Of a stretch of 64,000 nucleotides of DNA, positions 38,301 through 51,036 are shown one piece after another. Position 1 is the stretch's first letter, and the number at the start of each line of letters is the position of its first letter. The position numbers and the translations under genes are program-made. The notes under the pieces are model-generated. The model saw nothing but the letters and a program-made list of their open reading frames with translations. It ran no database searches and was not told the origin of the DNA. This DNA comes from Osedax fenrisi (Eukaryota > Annelida > Polychaeta > Sabellida > Siboglinidae): contig OZ025243.1 of the NCBI GenBank assembly GCA_964019155.1, positions 86,156,411-86,220,410 on the forward strand. The letters run 5' to 3'.

Positions 38301-40125
38301 ATATTAATATGATTTTTGTTACTATAATCAAAGATTTTGCGAAGCAAAGATATAACACTCCCTATGCATGCAATGTAATTTAGTAATATCCCCAACCGCT
38401 GCTAGCAGTAGTATCGAAATCACTGAAATAGATTTGGGTTCGGCTCTGTTTGCATACAACAATGTTTTCATTGCTCTATTAAATTACATGCAATATAAAT
38501 TAGCTTTTACTCACTAAATATATACTTATAGCATTTAAAACATACATATCATATTTGTTTATTATATATTAGTAATGAACACTTAGTTTTCATCATATAA
38601 ATATTAATTTAAAGCATATTATTTAACATTTTAAAAGTGTATAGTTAAATACGAATTTACATTATAAACAACACATAGTTCCTAAAAGTAACCCGCTATA
38701 GGTGGTACTGGGGTATTTTGTATACAAATTCGAATTACACGATTTCGCGTAAGTGTTATATCTTTCCTTCAGAAAATGTTTGCTATAATCGTGTAACATA
38801 TTATAATAATTATAATTATGAAATTAAAATTAAATTTCGTATGATTATTTGATTTTCATACGTTAAGCGTGTATTCATTTATTGACTTCATACATAATTA
38901 GATATAACATCTACATGTCTAATTAAATAATTGTATGAATTTCAAAATAATATTTAAATGTATTTATATAATACAAACTTGTAGAGAGTTATTCCTTCTG
39001 GATAATTACGTGTACTATTAGAACAACAGTCATCGATTAATTAAGCATTTTTAAATATTTAAAATAATAGCGTTCTTATAGTTGTCGTAATTTAGAATTA
39101 TATAATGTATTATTTAATCAAATTAAATGTTGTAATTATATTGCAGTATATAATATAAATTAATATAAATGTGTATTTATCTAATTAAGTTGTAATATTT
39201 AAATATTAGTAATGAAATTAACCTAGATAATGCTATTTAAAATTGTACTGTTACATTTCACATTTTAAATTACTCATGTAAAGTATTATTTTATGAAATT
39301 AAAGTTTTTTATTATACTGTAATTTATATATTTAATACAATGTAATATAAATGTTTATTTTGATATAATTTAAATACAATTTATAAACAAATTTAAAAGA
39401 TCTAAGAATTTTAAAATATATCAGATAAAATATAATTTGAAATTACCTATATAAAGTATTATTTATCAAATTAAATGTTGCAGTTATATTTCGATATAAA
39501 TATATAATATAAATGTTTATATTTATATAATCGAAATGCACATTATAAACGTATATAGAAAAATTAAAACGATCTAAGAATTCAAAAGTTCACCGATAAA
39601 TCGTAATTTAAAATTACCTATATAAAGTATTATTTAATCAAATTACGTAATGCAATTATAGTGCATTCTAAATATATAATATAAATAAATATAAATGTCA
39701 ATTTTGATATAATAAAAATGCACTATATAAGCGTATATAGAAAAAATTAAAGCGATATAAGAATTTAAAAATACACCGATAAATTGTAATTTAAAATTAC
39801 CTATATAAAGTATTATTTAAGCAAATTACGTGTTGCGATTATATTACATTATAAATATATAATATAAATAAATATAAATGTGTATTTTGATATAATCGAA
39901 ATGCATTTTATAAGCGTATATAGAAAAATAATCCAAATGTATGTAAAAAATAAATATTATTTATTTAAATATTTGTTATGAAATATCATGTGTCACGTGA
40001 TGTCGGCCATCTTAAGTTTACAACAATTAAAGATCAAAAATCCCCATTCCAGGCACCATGTATGACCAATAATTTAACGTTGGCAGGATATAGCAATACC
40101 GATCTATGTAAACTATAAATCTATG
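35358..40125. mobile_element. Foldback transposable element with 2-kb inverted arms
   Basis: The arms 35358-37380 and 38091-40125 are reverse complements that look nearly identical apart from scattered substitutions and one replaced segment near the outer end (about 35386-35400 against 40067-40095). The outer ends are CATAGATTTATAGTTTAC and its complement. The element is bounded on both sides by the exact 8-base direct repeat TGTAATAC (35350-35357 and 40126-40133), a target-site duplication. Within each arm a segment of about 182 bases starting CTATATACGCTTATA is repeated in tandem three times plus weaker copies. The 710-bp centre (37381-38090) has no coding sequence. Eight-base duplications are typical of hAT and P-like transposases; the family is not identified. 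Confidence 0.9.
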
Positions 40126-40133
40126 TGTAATAC
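40126..40133. repeat. 8-bp target-site duplication (right)
   Basis: TGTAATAC, directly abutting the AAATCTATG terminus of the foldback element. Confidence 0.85.
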
Positions 40134-40228
40134 ACATATATACACACCATCGATATAAAGAAAGACTTTCTTTACATCGATGATATACACACATACACAC
40201 ATATACAAACACATACAAATACATACAA

Positions 40229-40283
<55 letters not shown>

Positions 40284-42036
40284 TATTATGATTGACCACG
40301 TCCGGTTATGGACACTACTCAAAAGCTAATACTATGTACTATTCAACACGATATACAGAACTATTATAATATCATTATGTATACTCGCGTACGGTATAAC
40401 AATATCAGATAAGCGACAGCATCTGTTGCCGAGTTCAAGGTTCATTAGGATCAGCACGGTTGCCATGGATACGTACATGTCGATATAGGTATACTACTAG
40501 TCAATCGCTACTGTATATAGTATACAGTTAATTGTATACAATTAATACATTCGTCGAATACGTATATTGTGGTTGTGATTAGCATAGGAGTGGGTTACAT
40601 ATGTGTGTAATGTTTACGTTCAATAATGTCAGTTATGTTAGTCTACTACATATGTAGAATATGTAGCGTATATTCTACATATAATTGCAATTATGTATAT
40701 GTATGTTTAGATTACAGTTGTCTAGCGTCAATAGAAACTTCTAGATCTGTAAAACATTAACGTGTTTTAAATATTTTATGAAATTAAATTAAATATAATA
40801 TTTTTTGAATAGCCGATTTACCAAAGAACTCTACTTAATTAAATTCACTGTTTTTATTACTTTTTTGAATTGTTGATAAATAACCTGGAATAACTCGTTA
40901 AGCTAACGCTTGTCAATGAATTAAATAGTGTATGCTGATTACTTCTGGTGATTTATATGTGATAAGTTTAATTAATCCTGGTGTTATGCCTTACAAAGTT
41001 GGTGCTCCGTTAGTATTCACCAACATTAATGTAATCCATTATAAATCGTTATCAATAAAACTTAATGTAATATATCAAAGACATCCACTGCTTTAGTTGT
41101 CGTTGTAATTTGTTCATAGAAAAGGAACTCTTCTTTTATAGATTTGTTTACTATGTAATGTACATGACACACAATCATGTCACAATCAATGGTGACATGT
41201 GAGTTACATCGCTACATTCATACAATTTTATACTAAATATTGAAACTTTTTTGATTTGATAAATAACCTAAAATTAATGTAGAATAAGAAATGTAAATAA
41301 AATATAAATGTAACAACTTTGAGATCAGTAATTTATAAATGAATGTACATTTATATATACATAACTGACGACGCTCTATTAAATAGTCAAATTAACAGAT
41401 TGATATATATATATATATTATAATGTATATATATATTTAATAATATGTATGTAAAATATAAATGAGTTAATATTTTAATATAATAAATAATAAAAGTATA
41501 GTTAATATTGTATTTTTTATTATTAAATATTACTTGGAAACAACCTTTTAACGACGTTTAATGATTGTATTTTTGATAACTTTATTTTATTATTTAACGA
41601 AAATATATTTATAATTAAAATAATGATGTATCTAATCTAATGTAAATACATAAAATATGTAAACTTAGTTTTTAATTACAAATACAATACTTACTTGAAA
41701 TTGGAAATTATCTGACATATATAATATATGCCTTTTTATCGTATTATTTGATAATGCAATTGACTTTATTTTAATTGACATTTCTTCACTGTCACAATAC
41801 GTTCTTCAACAATTGTGTGTAGTTGTTTTGATTTTCCAATTTGTAATGATATCTGCATACAATTATATTAAAATAGTATACATATTGGAATCAATTCGTT
41901 ATAAATATAATACAACTGTATACAATATTCTAATAAAAATCAAAATCTTTATTTTTTAAATTTGGATGCTTAGTTTCGATTTAACGTAGTAATTTATTAG
42001 GTTTAAACGATTTATAACATATTTAAATGATATATG

Positions 42037-42067
<31 letters not shown>

Positions 42068-42140
42068 ACTATGACATCAATATATGCGTTTACGTACGTC
42101 GTACGCTCTATAGGGAATGCTATAGGGTATACCCTATAGT
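40134..42140. other. AT-rich intronic sequence
   Basis: It holds (CA)n and (TA)n at 40175-40281 and otherwise AT-rich sequence with no exon. The words 'gataaataacct' and 'aattaatg' recur near 40876 and 41260, suggesting an old duplicated or inverted element that cannot be delimited by eye. Confidence 0.4.
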
Positions 42141-42170
42141 ACCCCATACCCCATACATGGGGTATGGGGT
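42141..42170. repeat. Perfect GC-rich palindrome
   Basis: ACCCCATACCCCAT and its exact complement ATGGGGTATGGGGT are separated by two bases. Further GGGTATGGGGTATGG repeats follow to 42200. It lies about 200 bp upstream of exon 7. Confidence 0.9.
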
Positions 42171-42363
42171 ATGTTATAGGGTATGGGGTATGGGGTATTA
42201 CCCTATAGAGTATGCTATATGGTATGCTATATAATTCATAATTTCACTACTATACGACCAGAGTGCATCGCACACTCGTGCACACCCACACACCCATACA
42301 CACACATAGAAACGTACGTACACGCTCACACGCTCACACTCACTTACTCCGCACACCACACAG

Positions 42364-42469
42364 TAACCAAGTTACCACGAATAGAAGATTGTCCTGCATC
42401 AAGTTGAAGAGGGGTGACCTCTACAGTTTGACCTTCGTCAACACCGCCGAGTCCAGAGGTGATGAGAAG
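42364..42469 (+). CDS. Oxidase exon 7
   Basis: It is 106 bases. The acceptor CACACAG|TAACC was chosen because its phase (1) completes the split codon of exon 6; the donor GAGAAG|GTAGGT is a good consensus, leaving in phase 0. It reads NQVTTNRRLSCIKLKRGDLY and then SLTFVNTAESRGDEK. The pattern (strand, R-L-x-x-I-x, short loop, L-x-F-V) matches the beta-strands that follow the GGMxxLP block in gastropod L-amino-acid oxidases (LTLNRKLQSLSKTDNGLY). Confidence 0.75.
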
Positions 42470-42554
42470 GTAGGTCAGACGTAGTTGTTACGTCATGTTA
42501 CCGCATCGGCTATCACGTGATTAGTCACTGAATTACATAATATATATGCTATGC

Positions 42555-42604
<50 letters not shown>

Positions 42605-42668
42605 TAGTATTCGTACTTTGAATACACAATTATATTATATTTATAAATATATATTATTATTTATTCTA

Positions 42669-42760
<92 letters not shown>

Positions 42761-43018
42761 TATATATATATATATATTAGTATATCAATATGAAAATGAG
42801 ATCCAAAATTAGCTCAATTTACTGTATTTAATGAAGTATATTATTGGATTACATTATTTATATGTCTATATAATGTTACATGTGTACATTGTATGTACAT
42901 TGTACATTGTGCAAATAGCATGTACCATTCGTAACCATGTTATACGTCAATATATTGTGTTATACATAATGCACCCGTGTTACATATGCCTTTACATAAT
43001 TTAAATATATATATATAT

Positions 43019-43262
43019 TGTTGTTTTTTTATTATTGTTATTGTTATTTTGGTGGAGACCTTTTATCCCATCCAGGAACATAGATGAAGTTCTCACTTAT
43101 AACCATATATGGCTTAAATACCTTCGAAGCCTCTCTCGTGTTAAGACATCCGTGGTATTTATTATATCAGATCATTTATTTTACTCAATTATATAATATC
43201 ACTTTTAAATATTATTTTAAGATCTATTTTAATGGTCCAGACGGGGCGTCCTGCTGCCTGTG
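43019..43262 (-). mobile_element. SINE, head-truncated copy
   Basis: It matches the complement of the SINE body at 1690-1900 (CATCCAGGAACATAGATGAAGT, GTTAAGACATCCGTGG). Only the last part of the tRNA-like head survives (TGGTCCAGACGGGGCGTCCT, then TGTGTGTCTGA). Confidence 0.75.
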
Positions 43263-43375
43263 TGTCTGATATAAATCTATATATCTATATATCTAATTAA
43301 AATTAAGTGAAAATAAATTATGCATAATAAATATGTATATGATACGTATATACTATATATACTATATAGTATAAT

Positions 43376-43448
<73 letters not shown>

Positions 43449-43526
43449 TATATGTACTATAGTACTATGATACATATTATAGTACTATACGTATATACTA
43501 TATAAGTATAGTATAATAATATGTAT

Positions 43527-44185
43527 TAGGGGAAAATAACATAATACGGACGCTTTAACAATAAATGGTCATTATTAATATTTTACGACTCAATATTTGT
43601 ATTCAAAAATTACAATATATTAATATTATATGATTATAGATATTATTGTGATTTTAAAATTTTATTTAATATTTGAATTCCATAGATAACGGGCATGGGT
43701 GCCGAATACGGACACCCTGTATTATAATACGGACACCCTATATACCACTAGATATACTATATAATATATAGTATATATCATTGATGATTCAATCAGACAA
43801 ATTACAATTAAATTACTTATAATTAATTTGATGAACAATTTATTCTAATTTAATTAGTTTATTATATTTTTAATTAATAAAACAATTTAAGTATCTAATT
43901 AATACAAATTTTAGATTTATCTTTATTGGTGATATTAATAGTATAACGCACGTGTTGCAAAACGCATGCATAGTTCATACGCTGCGCGCTGATTGGTTAT
44001 AGGGTGTCCGTATTAAGACATATAGTGTATCCGTACTAGGGTTTTATATGATCTCTAGATACATGCTTATAACTTAATGAATATTTGATAACAAACATAG
44101 AAATTATATATATAATTTTAGAATGCTTTATTTTTAATAATATAGTTTTACCTTTGTATATTCTTGAGAAGGTTTTATTTTGAAA
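43527..44185 (+). mobile_element. MITE-like element, subfamily A copy 4, 3'-truncated
   Basis: It starts TTAGGGGAAAATAACATAATACGG, contains GCCGAATACGGACACCCTG at about 43691 and the block GGTGTCCGTATTAAGACA at about 44004. Homology ends near 44185 before the right terminal repeat. Confidence 0.75.
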
Positions 44186-44769
44186 TTTGTACATTAATAT
44201 CTATGCATAGGGTAAATTAGACCAATTTACCATTTTGTAGGGTAATTTAGCGTAATTTACTCCTTTAAACAAAGACGTTATATATTAATACATTTCGCTT
44301 CAAATACATCAAATCAAATACATACTTCGCCCCTTAGATGTCTATGCCTTTAAATTATACATTAGGGTAACTTAGGGTAAATTGACATTAATTTAAGTAA
44401 GATGATTTATTTTTAATATATAATTTGAAAAAAATATCAACCCCAATATTATTACAACACATAATGTAGTAGCAATAGTAATCTGTCATGGATATTGTAA
44501 TGGTATGTATCCACGAATTTCTAAGAATTCGATATTATAGTATACTTTTTTGAATAAATGTTATTTCAAATATTATACTATAGGATACGATAATATGATT
44601 GTGATTAAATATATATTATATATATATATAAATATATTCAAACCGAACATATATATATATATATATATATAATTAACGTAACCGCCAATGTATTATATAT
44701 ATAGATTGTTAGCGGAGAATCGTAGTAACACGTAATAGATTACATAACATACATCACGTGCGCGTACTC

Positions 44770-44865
44770 TTACCCCTCCACTTTATAGGGGTCACCCCCA
44801 CCCCATAGAGGTCACCCCTCCCCATAGAGGTCACCCGCCCCATAGGGTTCATCCCTCCCCTTAGG
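44770..44865. repeat. Short tandem repeat CCCCATAGAGGTCACC
   Basis: About four imperfect units of 17-22 bases in a C-rich run. No coding character. Confidence 0.7.
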
Positions 44866-45202
44866 TAAAGTAGACCTCGTGCTCCAGTACCCACACACAC
44901 GTGGAAAGCGTTATAGTAATGATATTTGTACAACTCGCGAGGGGCTCCAAACTGCAGTAGTGGTGGTGGTAGAGAGTTGCCATAGCAACCTATAGGGTAC
45001 AGTGGTTTACAGATAGAGCGAGCTATAGCCTAACAAGCCTCATATGATGGATACATAGATCTAGAGGGAAAGCTTTCTGTCTAGCTCTATGGATGGATAG
45101 GATGATAGTATGCCGTAGAGATTATAGGCTGCAGTGGTAACTATACGATGCGCACCGTACGACGTGTGCATGTACGTGTAGTATACCTGATGTACACGCA
45201 CG

Positions 45203-45234
<32 letters not shown>

Positions 45235-45486
45235 TCAGTAGAGATGTTAACACTGTGCATCCGAGCTGTTGATTACTGCTGCGCTACAGAATGCCGAGCT
45301 GTTGATTGGTTAATGAATAGTTATCATTCGATTTGCAGTATATATAGAGTATAGTAACCTTGTAATATAGTATTATTAATTATATATATATAATACTCTA
45401 TATCAATTAATATTACATATATACTTCATATGTAGAGTATACTCTGCGTATTAACACCCTCACACTATGATATCTCGTAGTATATA

Positions 45487-45650
45487 TATATGTAGTTTAT
45501 GAGGTAAATACAAAAAATAAATAAACAACAATAATGAAGAAAAAAATAGATATGAATAAGATACCCAAATCGACATGGTACAAAAATTAACATTAGGTTT
45601 ACATTTAATAACAAAACGCATTGGTTTATGCATGCCGAACAATATATATA
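45487..45650 (-). repeat. Dispersed repeat E, copy 2
   Basis: It is the reverse complement of 22160-22312 with few differences. Two overlapping frames on the - strand (60-90 codons) are read-outs of this repeat and show no known domain. Confidence 0.65.
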
Positions 45651-45781
45651 TATACAAACATAGTACCAATACTTATTGCCCACGTGACTAACACGTGAAG
45701 GTGGCGCTACTGGCGTATTATTAGCACACACGAATAGCTACAAGCTAAGTTACGTAACGTACAACGATTACGTCATACCAG

Positions 45782-45834
45782 CACCGGCGGTTACGTCATA
45801 GGCTGGATGTGATAACCGCAGCTGCTGTACCGCC
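45782..45834 (+). CDS. Oxidase exon 8, cut by the assembly gap
   Basis: The acceptor GTCATACCAG|CAC gives phase 0, as needed after exon 7. It reads HRRLRHRLDVITAAAVPP up to the first N at 45835. VI-x-A-x-VP is the counterpart of the KVILAIPQ strand of L-amino-acid oxidases, where the protein returns to the FAD domain. The exon end, and perhaps about 20 residues leading to exon 9, lie in the gap or are unassembled. Exon 9 needs an upstream phase of 2. Confidence 0.6.
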
Positions 45835-46034
45835 NNNNNNNNNNNNNNNNNNNNNNNNNNNNNNNNNNNNNNNNNNNNNNNNNNNNNNNNNNNNNNNNNN
45901 NNNNNNNNNNNNNNNNNNNNNNNNNNNNNNNNNNNNNNNNNNNNNNNNNNNNNNNNNNNNNNNNNNNNNNNNNNNNNNNNNNNNNNNNNNNNNNNNNNNN
46001 NNNNNNNNNNNNNNNNNNNNNNNNNNNNNNNNNN
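45835..46034. other. Assembly gap (200 N)
   Basis: Exactly 200 unknown bases, probably a fixed-length placeholder, so the real distance is unknown. It interrupts exon 8 of the oxidase gene. Confidence 0.99.
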
Positions 46035-46519
46035 TGAGTGATGCGTTTCCTATAATTACGTTAATACATCTAGCGTTGCGTTAATCTTCACTTTATATTG
46101 CATAATAACATACAATTATATATATATAATGGTATATGTTTTATTATTTTATTGATTTCGAAATAGGATAATTATTTCGCAATTAAAATATTTAACCAAT
46201 CAGATCACTTTAATCAGGTGCCACCTTGGTGATCCAATTACTATTCGTGTTGGTCCTATAGAAATATCGGCGGCGAGGGAGGTTTACTCGCTATTTTATA
46301 GTTGATAAATAGTAGCGCCACCTATAACCTCAGTGTGGGTATTTATATATTTAAATATATATTAACTTAAATATTGACTTAAATTTAGTAATATATAATA
46401 TTGTAAGTTAGCGATATGGTTCTGTAGAATTAACGATAATAATAATGAATTATTATTTTAATATCAGTTATGGATTTATGTCATAAGAAATATCAAAGAT
46501 AGGGTATACGGGTATTGAT

Positions 46520-46560
<41 letters not shown>

Positions 46561-46904
46561 AATTATGATGTGATTAATATACTAATAATGTGGTTTATTA
46601 GATCTCATCAGTGGAGTGTCCACCACAATAATGCATTTAAATAGAAATAGAAATTAAATAATTACGTAATTTTCATTTTAACCAAGATTGTTAAATAGTC
46701 TGTTTGATATCAGGTGACATACCATATATATCACGTGCCAGTGTATACACTAAAGCTTAGTTAAATAAGTATTGTATAGTTTGGAATGGGGATGTAAACC
46801 GATATCTTATAGGTAGTATACTGCCTAATTATCTGATTACTTATATTTTGGTCTATACCCTCTCCGGTTTACATGACAACTATACAATGTTTATTTAACT
46901 AATA

Positions 46905-47110
46905 TTTAGAAGTGGTATTATAATTAATTGTATATAATACAATTGTATATGGTACAAATTATCGTCTATCGTTATAAGAACTGATATGTTACTTGATGCC
47001 ACTTAACTCGAGAGCGGCTTCGAATGCATATTAGAGCAGGGTTTAAAAGTACACATTTAGTAAGTTCATTGATGGGATAAAAGGAATACACACAATACAA
47101 ATAATATATA
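46905..47110 (+). mobile_element. SINE, diverged head-less copy
   Basis: It shows the body words TATTTAGAAGTGGTATTATA, CGAGAGCGGCTTCGAATG and TTGATGGGATAAAAGGA of the SINE family, with an A-rich tail. The tRNA-like head is absent. Confidence 0.55.
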
Positions 47111-47445
47111 ATATGATGTTATAGAGGTAGTACTATATGTACTAAAAACCTACTCATGAAAATAAACATATATCGATTTAACGCAAAATCGCAACTCGCT
47201 TGGTACCATATATTTATTTGATATCATATATGCGTAAAAGTAATATATTTATATTTTCAAAAGTATATATTATTTTTTATAACTATATAATATTATCTGT
47301 ATATTATTTATGAATTTATAAATTTGATAAAGATTTATCAAACAGTACATACGATGGAATTTACCAAACATCGTAAATTGTGTAAATAAAATTCCGAGAG
47401 TAAAGTTTCTAAAGCTTTGTGTGTAATACATATTATATAATAATG

Positions 47446-47476
<31 letters not shown>

Positions 47477-47734
47477 CAAGAGTATGTTTATAATGTATAG
47501 ATATATTATTATTTGATATATATTATATATATATTAAATTAATAATATTATTAAATACATATTTATATTAGTAAAATAGATGTTTATAAATATGAAAACG
47601 AACGTCGCCCGGTAGGAACCCTTATAGTTAATAGCTATGTCCGGATAATATGTATACAAATTTATATCACAAAAATATATCATGATTCATCGTGCGTTAA
47701 TAAAGTTACGTACATTATTTACTAGAAGGATTAG

Positions 47735-47805
47735 TGACCACGTGAGACACCCATACCACGTGATATGCGTTTAGTACACGTCACGTGATACCGCGAGCAC
47801 GTGAT
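47735..47805. promoter_or_regulatory. Cluster of four CACGTG E-boxes
   Basis: Within about 70 bases CACGTG occurs at 47739, 47758, 47783 and 47799, plus ACACGTC. Two of the four read CACGTGAT(A/C). This is a dense cluster inside an intron and could be an enhancer; E-boxes also recur elsewhere in the GC-richer parts of the window, so specificity is uncertain. Confidence 0.35.
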
Positions 47806-48042
47806 CATCATTTAACGCATGCGCACTCCGATAATGTTGTATAGTGCTGACGATGCATAGTTAATAAAATATGTATGTGTATGTGTGTATATGTAAGTGT
47901 GTGTGCGCGCGTGTATATGTGTGTAAGTGTTTGTGTTTCGTATACTACAAAGTGGACATAACTTGAACATCATTTATTCATATATACGTACAATTATGCA
48001 TGAATAATTAATCTATAAGTACATGTTGAATACATCAATAAA

Positions 48043-48081
<39 letters not shown>

Positions 48082-48362
48082 TAAAACTTCAAAGTATATA
48101 AGTTTGACTATAGAAAATTGATTACGTCACAGCACTATTTAGGATCACGTGTTATCCTATTTAATATGACGTCATCGGCGTGCCTAGTTAGCATGCACGT
48201 GACTTCCCTCCTCGATATCGGCAACATCTATTCGTTGCAGCCTCTTCCTAGAGGTCGGCGTAACCTTGAAGGTGTACGTCGTACGTGTAACTGATAGGGA
48301 ACATCTCGGTATACTAAATGGAGTGCTATGTATTTACTATGTATACATTTCTATAGATATCA

Positions 48363-48419
<57 letters not shown>

Positions 48420-48532
48420 GTACTTTATAACATCGTAAAATAAGTATAAGATAGTCAAAGGCGAGATTAAATATGTTTTTGAAAAATAATAATATTGTTA
48501 TATTGTGCGTGAGTTTTTAATATGATGATGAT

Positions 48533-48740
48533 AGATACCCCTAGTAGATATGACTACCCCTAATAGATATGAACACCCCTAGTAAGTGTGACCACCCCTA
48601 GTAAGTGTGACCACCCCTAGTAAGTGTGACTACCCCTAGTAGATATTACCACCCCTAGTATATATGACCACCCCTAGTAAATGTGACCACCCCTATTAGA
48701 TATGACTACCCCTAGTATATATGACTACCCCTAGTAGGTG
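48533..48740. repeat. 19-bp minisatellite GACTACCCCTAGTAGATAT
   Basis: About eleven units with variants (GACCACCCCTAGTAAGTGT). Intronic, not coding. Confidence 0.9.
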
Positions 48741-49530
48741 CACATAATAATACAATATAATGAAACAGAACACGAATACATTAATAGAATAAATAAATAA
48801 AACGATGACATAAAACAATTAATAAAACTAGGATGGAGTTCCACGGGGAAGGAACAATATAGGTAAAATCACGTTTTCGAAATTTAAGGATTATATGTGA
48901 GGGTAAATTAGGAAAATATCGGTAATTGAACGTAATAAATAAGTGGGCGTATTAGTGTTAGTAGGGCAGTCATATAAGGAGGAGATAGAGAATGAATGGA
49001 TTTATGAACGAGTGAGAGGAGAACGGAGAGTTTCGTAGAGAGAACTAGTTATCTATAAGTTGGTGGGAATCCGAAATTGAATGATTAAAGCTGTTAATGG
49101 AGAATATGGGTGAGCATATATGCTAGAGATGCTCTAATATCTATATATCTATATATCTATATCTAACATCTAAATATCTATAGCTGCTCTAATTAAACGG
49201 TTTAAGGGGCAATGTGAATTGTTATGTAATGTTATAGAGTATACTCTACAGGGGTGATGTGATATTAGTATATCTAGGTTATATATAGTTTATGTATACA
49301 TTATACGTATACCGTAAAGTATACATTACCTTTACTAAATAGTGAATTATTTCAGTTACATATTCTCTGACATTTATATGAAGAGTTAATGCACAAAAAT
49401 GCTTTAAAGATTTCAACAATATAGTTTAAAACAAATATATTCATAAATATTGTTAAGATAAGAGCTTCTAAAGTATTATTTTAATTTTCTGGGTAATGAA
49501 TACAAATATTATTTCTAATACTATTGTTAG

Positions 49531-49595
<65 letters not shown>

Positions 49596-51001
49596 TATAT
49601 GTACAATATAGTACCTATAGGTACATGATAATATATAATGCAATACTAATATATTCTCTATTAATATTACTACAATACATAGTATAATCCTACAGTATAA
49701 TACACATGATTATGTAATAGATGAAATAATGTGAACACATGTTGTGTAACACCATCACTTTTTATAATTTAAATATTTATATAAAACCATATTTCTCTCC
49801 AGTATTTTACAGATGATGATTAAGTATAGTTTAGTGTATAATGTGTCACTTATAGGTACATTGTATAGTATAGGTTATTTTAACGATTGAACCATTTAAT
49901 TTTTAAATTTATTTAGTTATTTAAAAATGTGATATATGCAATAACATGGAATATTTGTACTTATAGCAAAGAGCGCGGAGTTCAATGTATTACGTGTAAA
50001 AGATAGGGAAAAGTATTATTTTTGAAAGTGGATGAAAACTGTCGTGTTGATTTTTTGTTTTTATTATTGTTAGTAATATATTAATAATACTATTACAATT
50101 ACTATTACACATGTTTGATAATACACTATTAAACATAATCGTTATCATAGGGAGTATTATTTTTTAATATGTAATAAAAAATGTATGAATTTAATTATGT
50201 TATGTAACAAAAACTAAAATTAATTATAAAGTATCATATCTTATGCATATATTATCTCATATCATATCTTATGCACATTTTCTTAAGGGGAAATATATTG
50301 CAAATTTGAAGTAAACTATGAATTATTAAAAATCTTATCACAAATTGTATAATATTATATATTTCAGTGAATATATATCACTATAGTTAAAAATCATTAT
50401 TCAGAGTAATTAGAATATAAAGTTATTAATTTATTTTTTTAAATGAATTTAAGTTGAATTTTTGATTTTTATTCTTAAAGATATTTTATTACATTTTATA
50501 TATTTAAAATGCATATTATTCATAATATTAATAAGTATTAACAATATAAATATTAATTATCTTTTAATTTTTTTTAAATTATCAATTACATTTTTTATAT
50601 TGTTTTAAAATGCATATTTTATAAGTTTTATTTGACGTAAAAACATAACTTAAATTAAGATTACAAATTGTAAGATTGTATTATAAAATATTATATGTTA
50701 AATTGTAATGTTTGTGTCAATAATTAGTAAACCCCACTACATGTAGTGCACCATTAAGAGCAACATATTGAGGATGTTATAGGGATGACATGCTTCCTTA
50801 TGATATAATATTTGTTAATAACATAACATTATAGATACTTCCGGGATAAATAGCAATATGTTGTGGTTATAGTTAATACCAAAGGTAGTCAATAGACTAT
50901 AGTAACTAGATAGTTAAATATATCTTTATAAATACTTTATATTGATAACCTTGCTGATACGTTCAAAATAGAATTTATAAATATTTTGGTAATATATGTA
51001 T

Positions 51002-51036
<35 letters not shown>

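Larger units (their letters stand above)
31993..42363 (+). other. Oxidase intron 6 (10.4 kb)
   Basis: It is the largest intron inferred. It contains an RTE-like LINE remnant (32905-33180), a 30-base tandem duplication (34034-34105), the 4.77-kb foldback element (35358-40125), (CA)/(TA) repeats at 40175-40281 and a perfect palindrome at 42141-42170. No host exon was recognised inside it. Confidence 0.5.
42470..45781 (+). other. Oxidase intron 7
   Basis: It holds very long (TA)n tracts (42555-42600, 42668-42777, 43379-43442), a truncated SINE, a truncated MITE, a short GC-rich repeat (44770-44865), (CA)n at 45197-45229 and a dispersed repeat. The GC-richer stretch 44740-45320 has no frame that fits the oxidase and no other recognisable gene. 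Confidence 0.5.

Noticed and set aside
45460..45731. Two overlapping minus-strand frames of 69 and 88 codons
   Set aside because: They lie on a dispersed repeat also present at 22160-22312 and show no protein family.
48230..48271. Short exon between GTTGCAG and GAAG|GTGTAC
   Set aside because: It would encode only about ten residues (LFLEVGVTLK) in a phase that fits neither exon 8 nor exon 9 with certainty.
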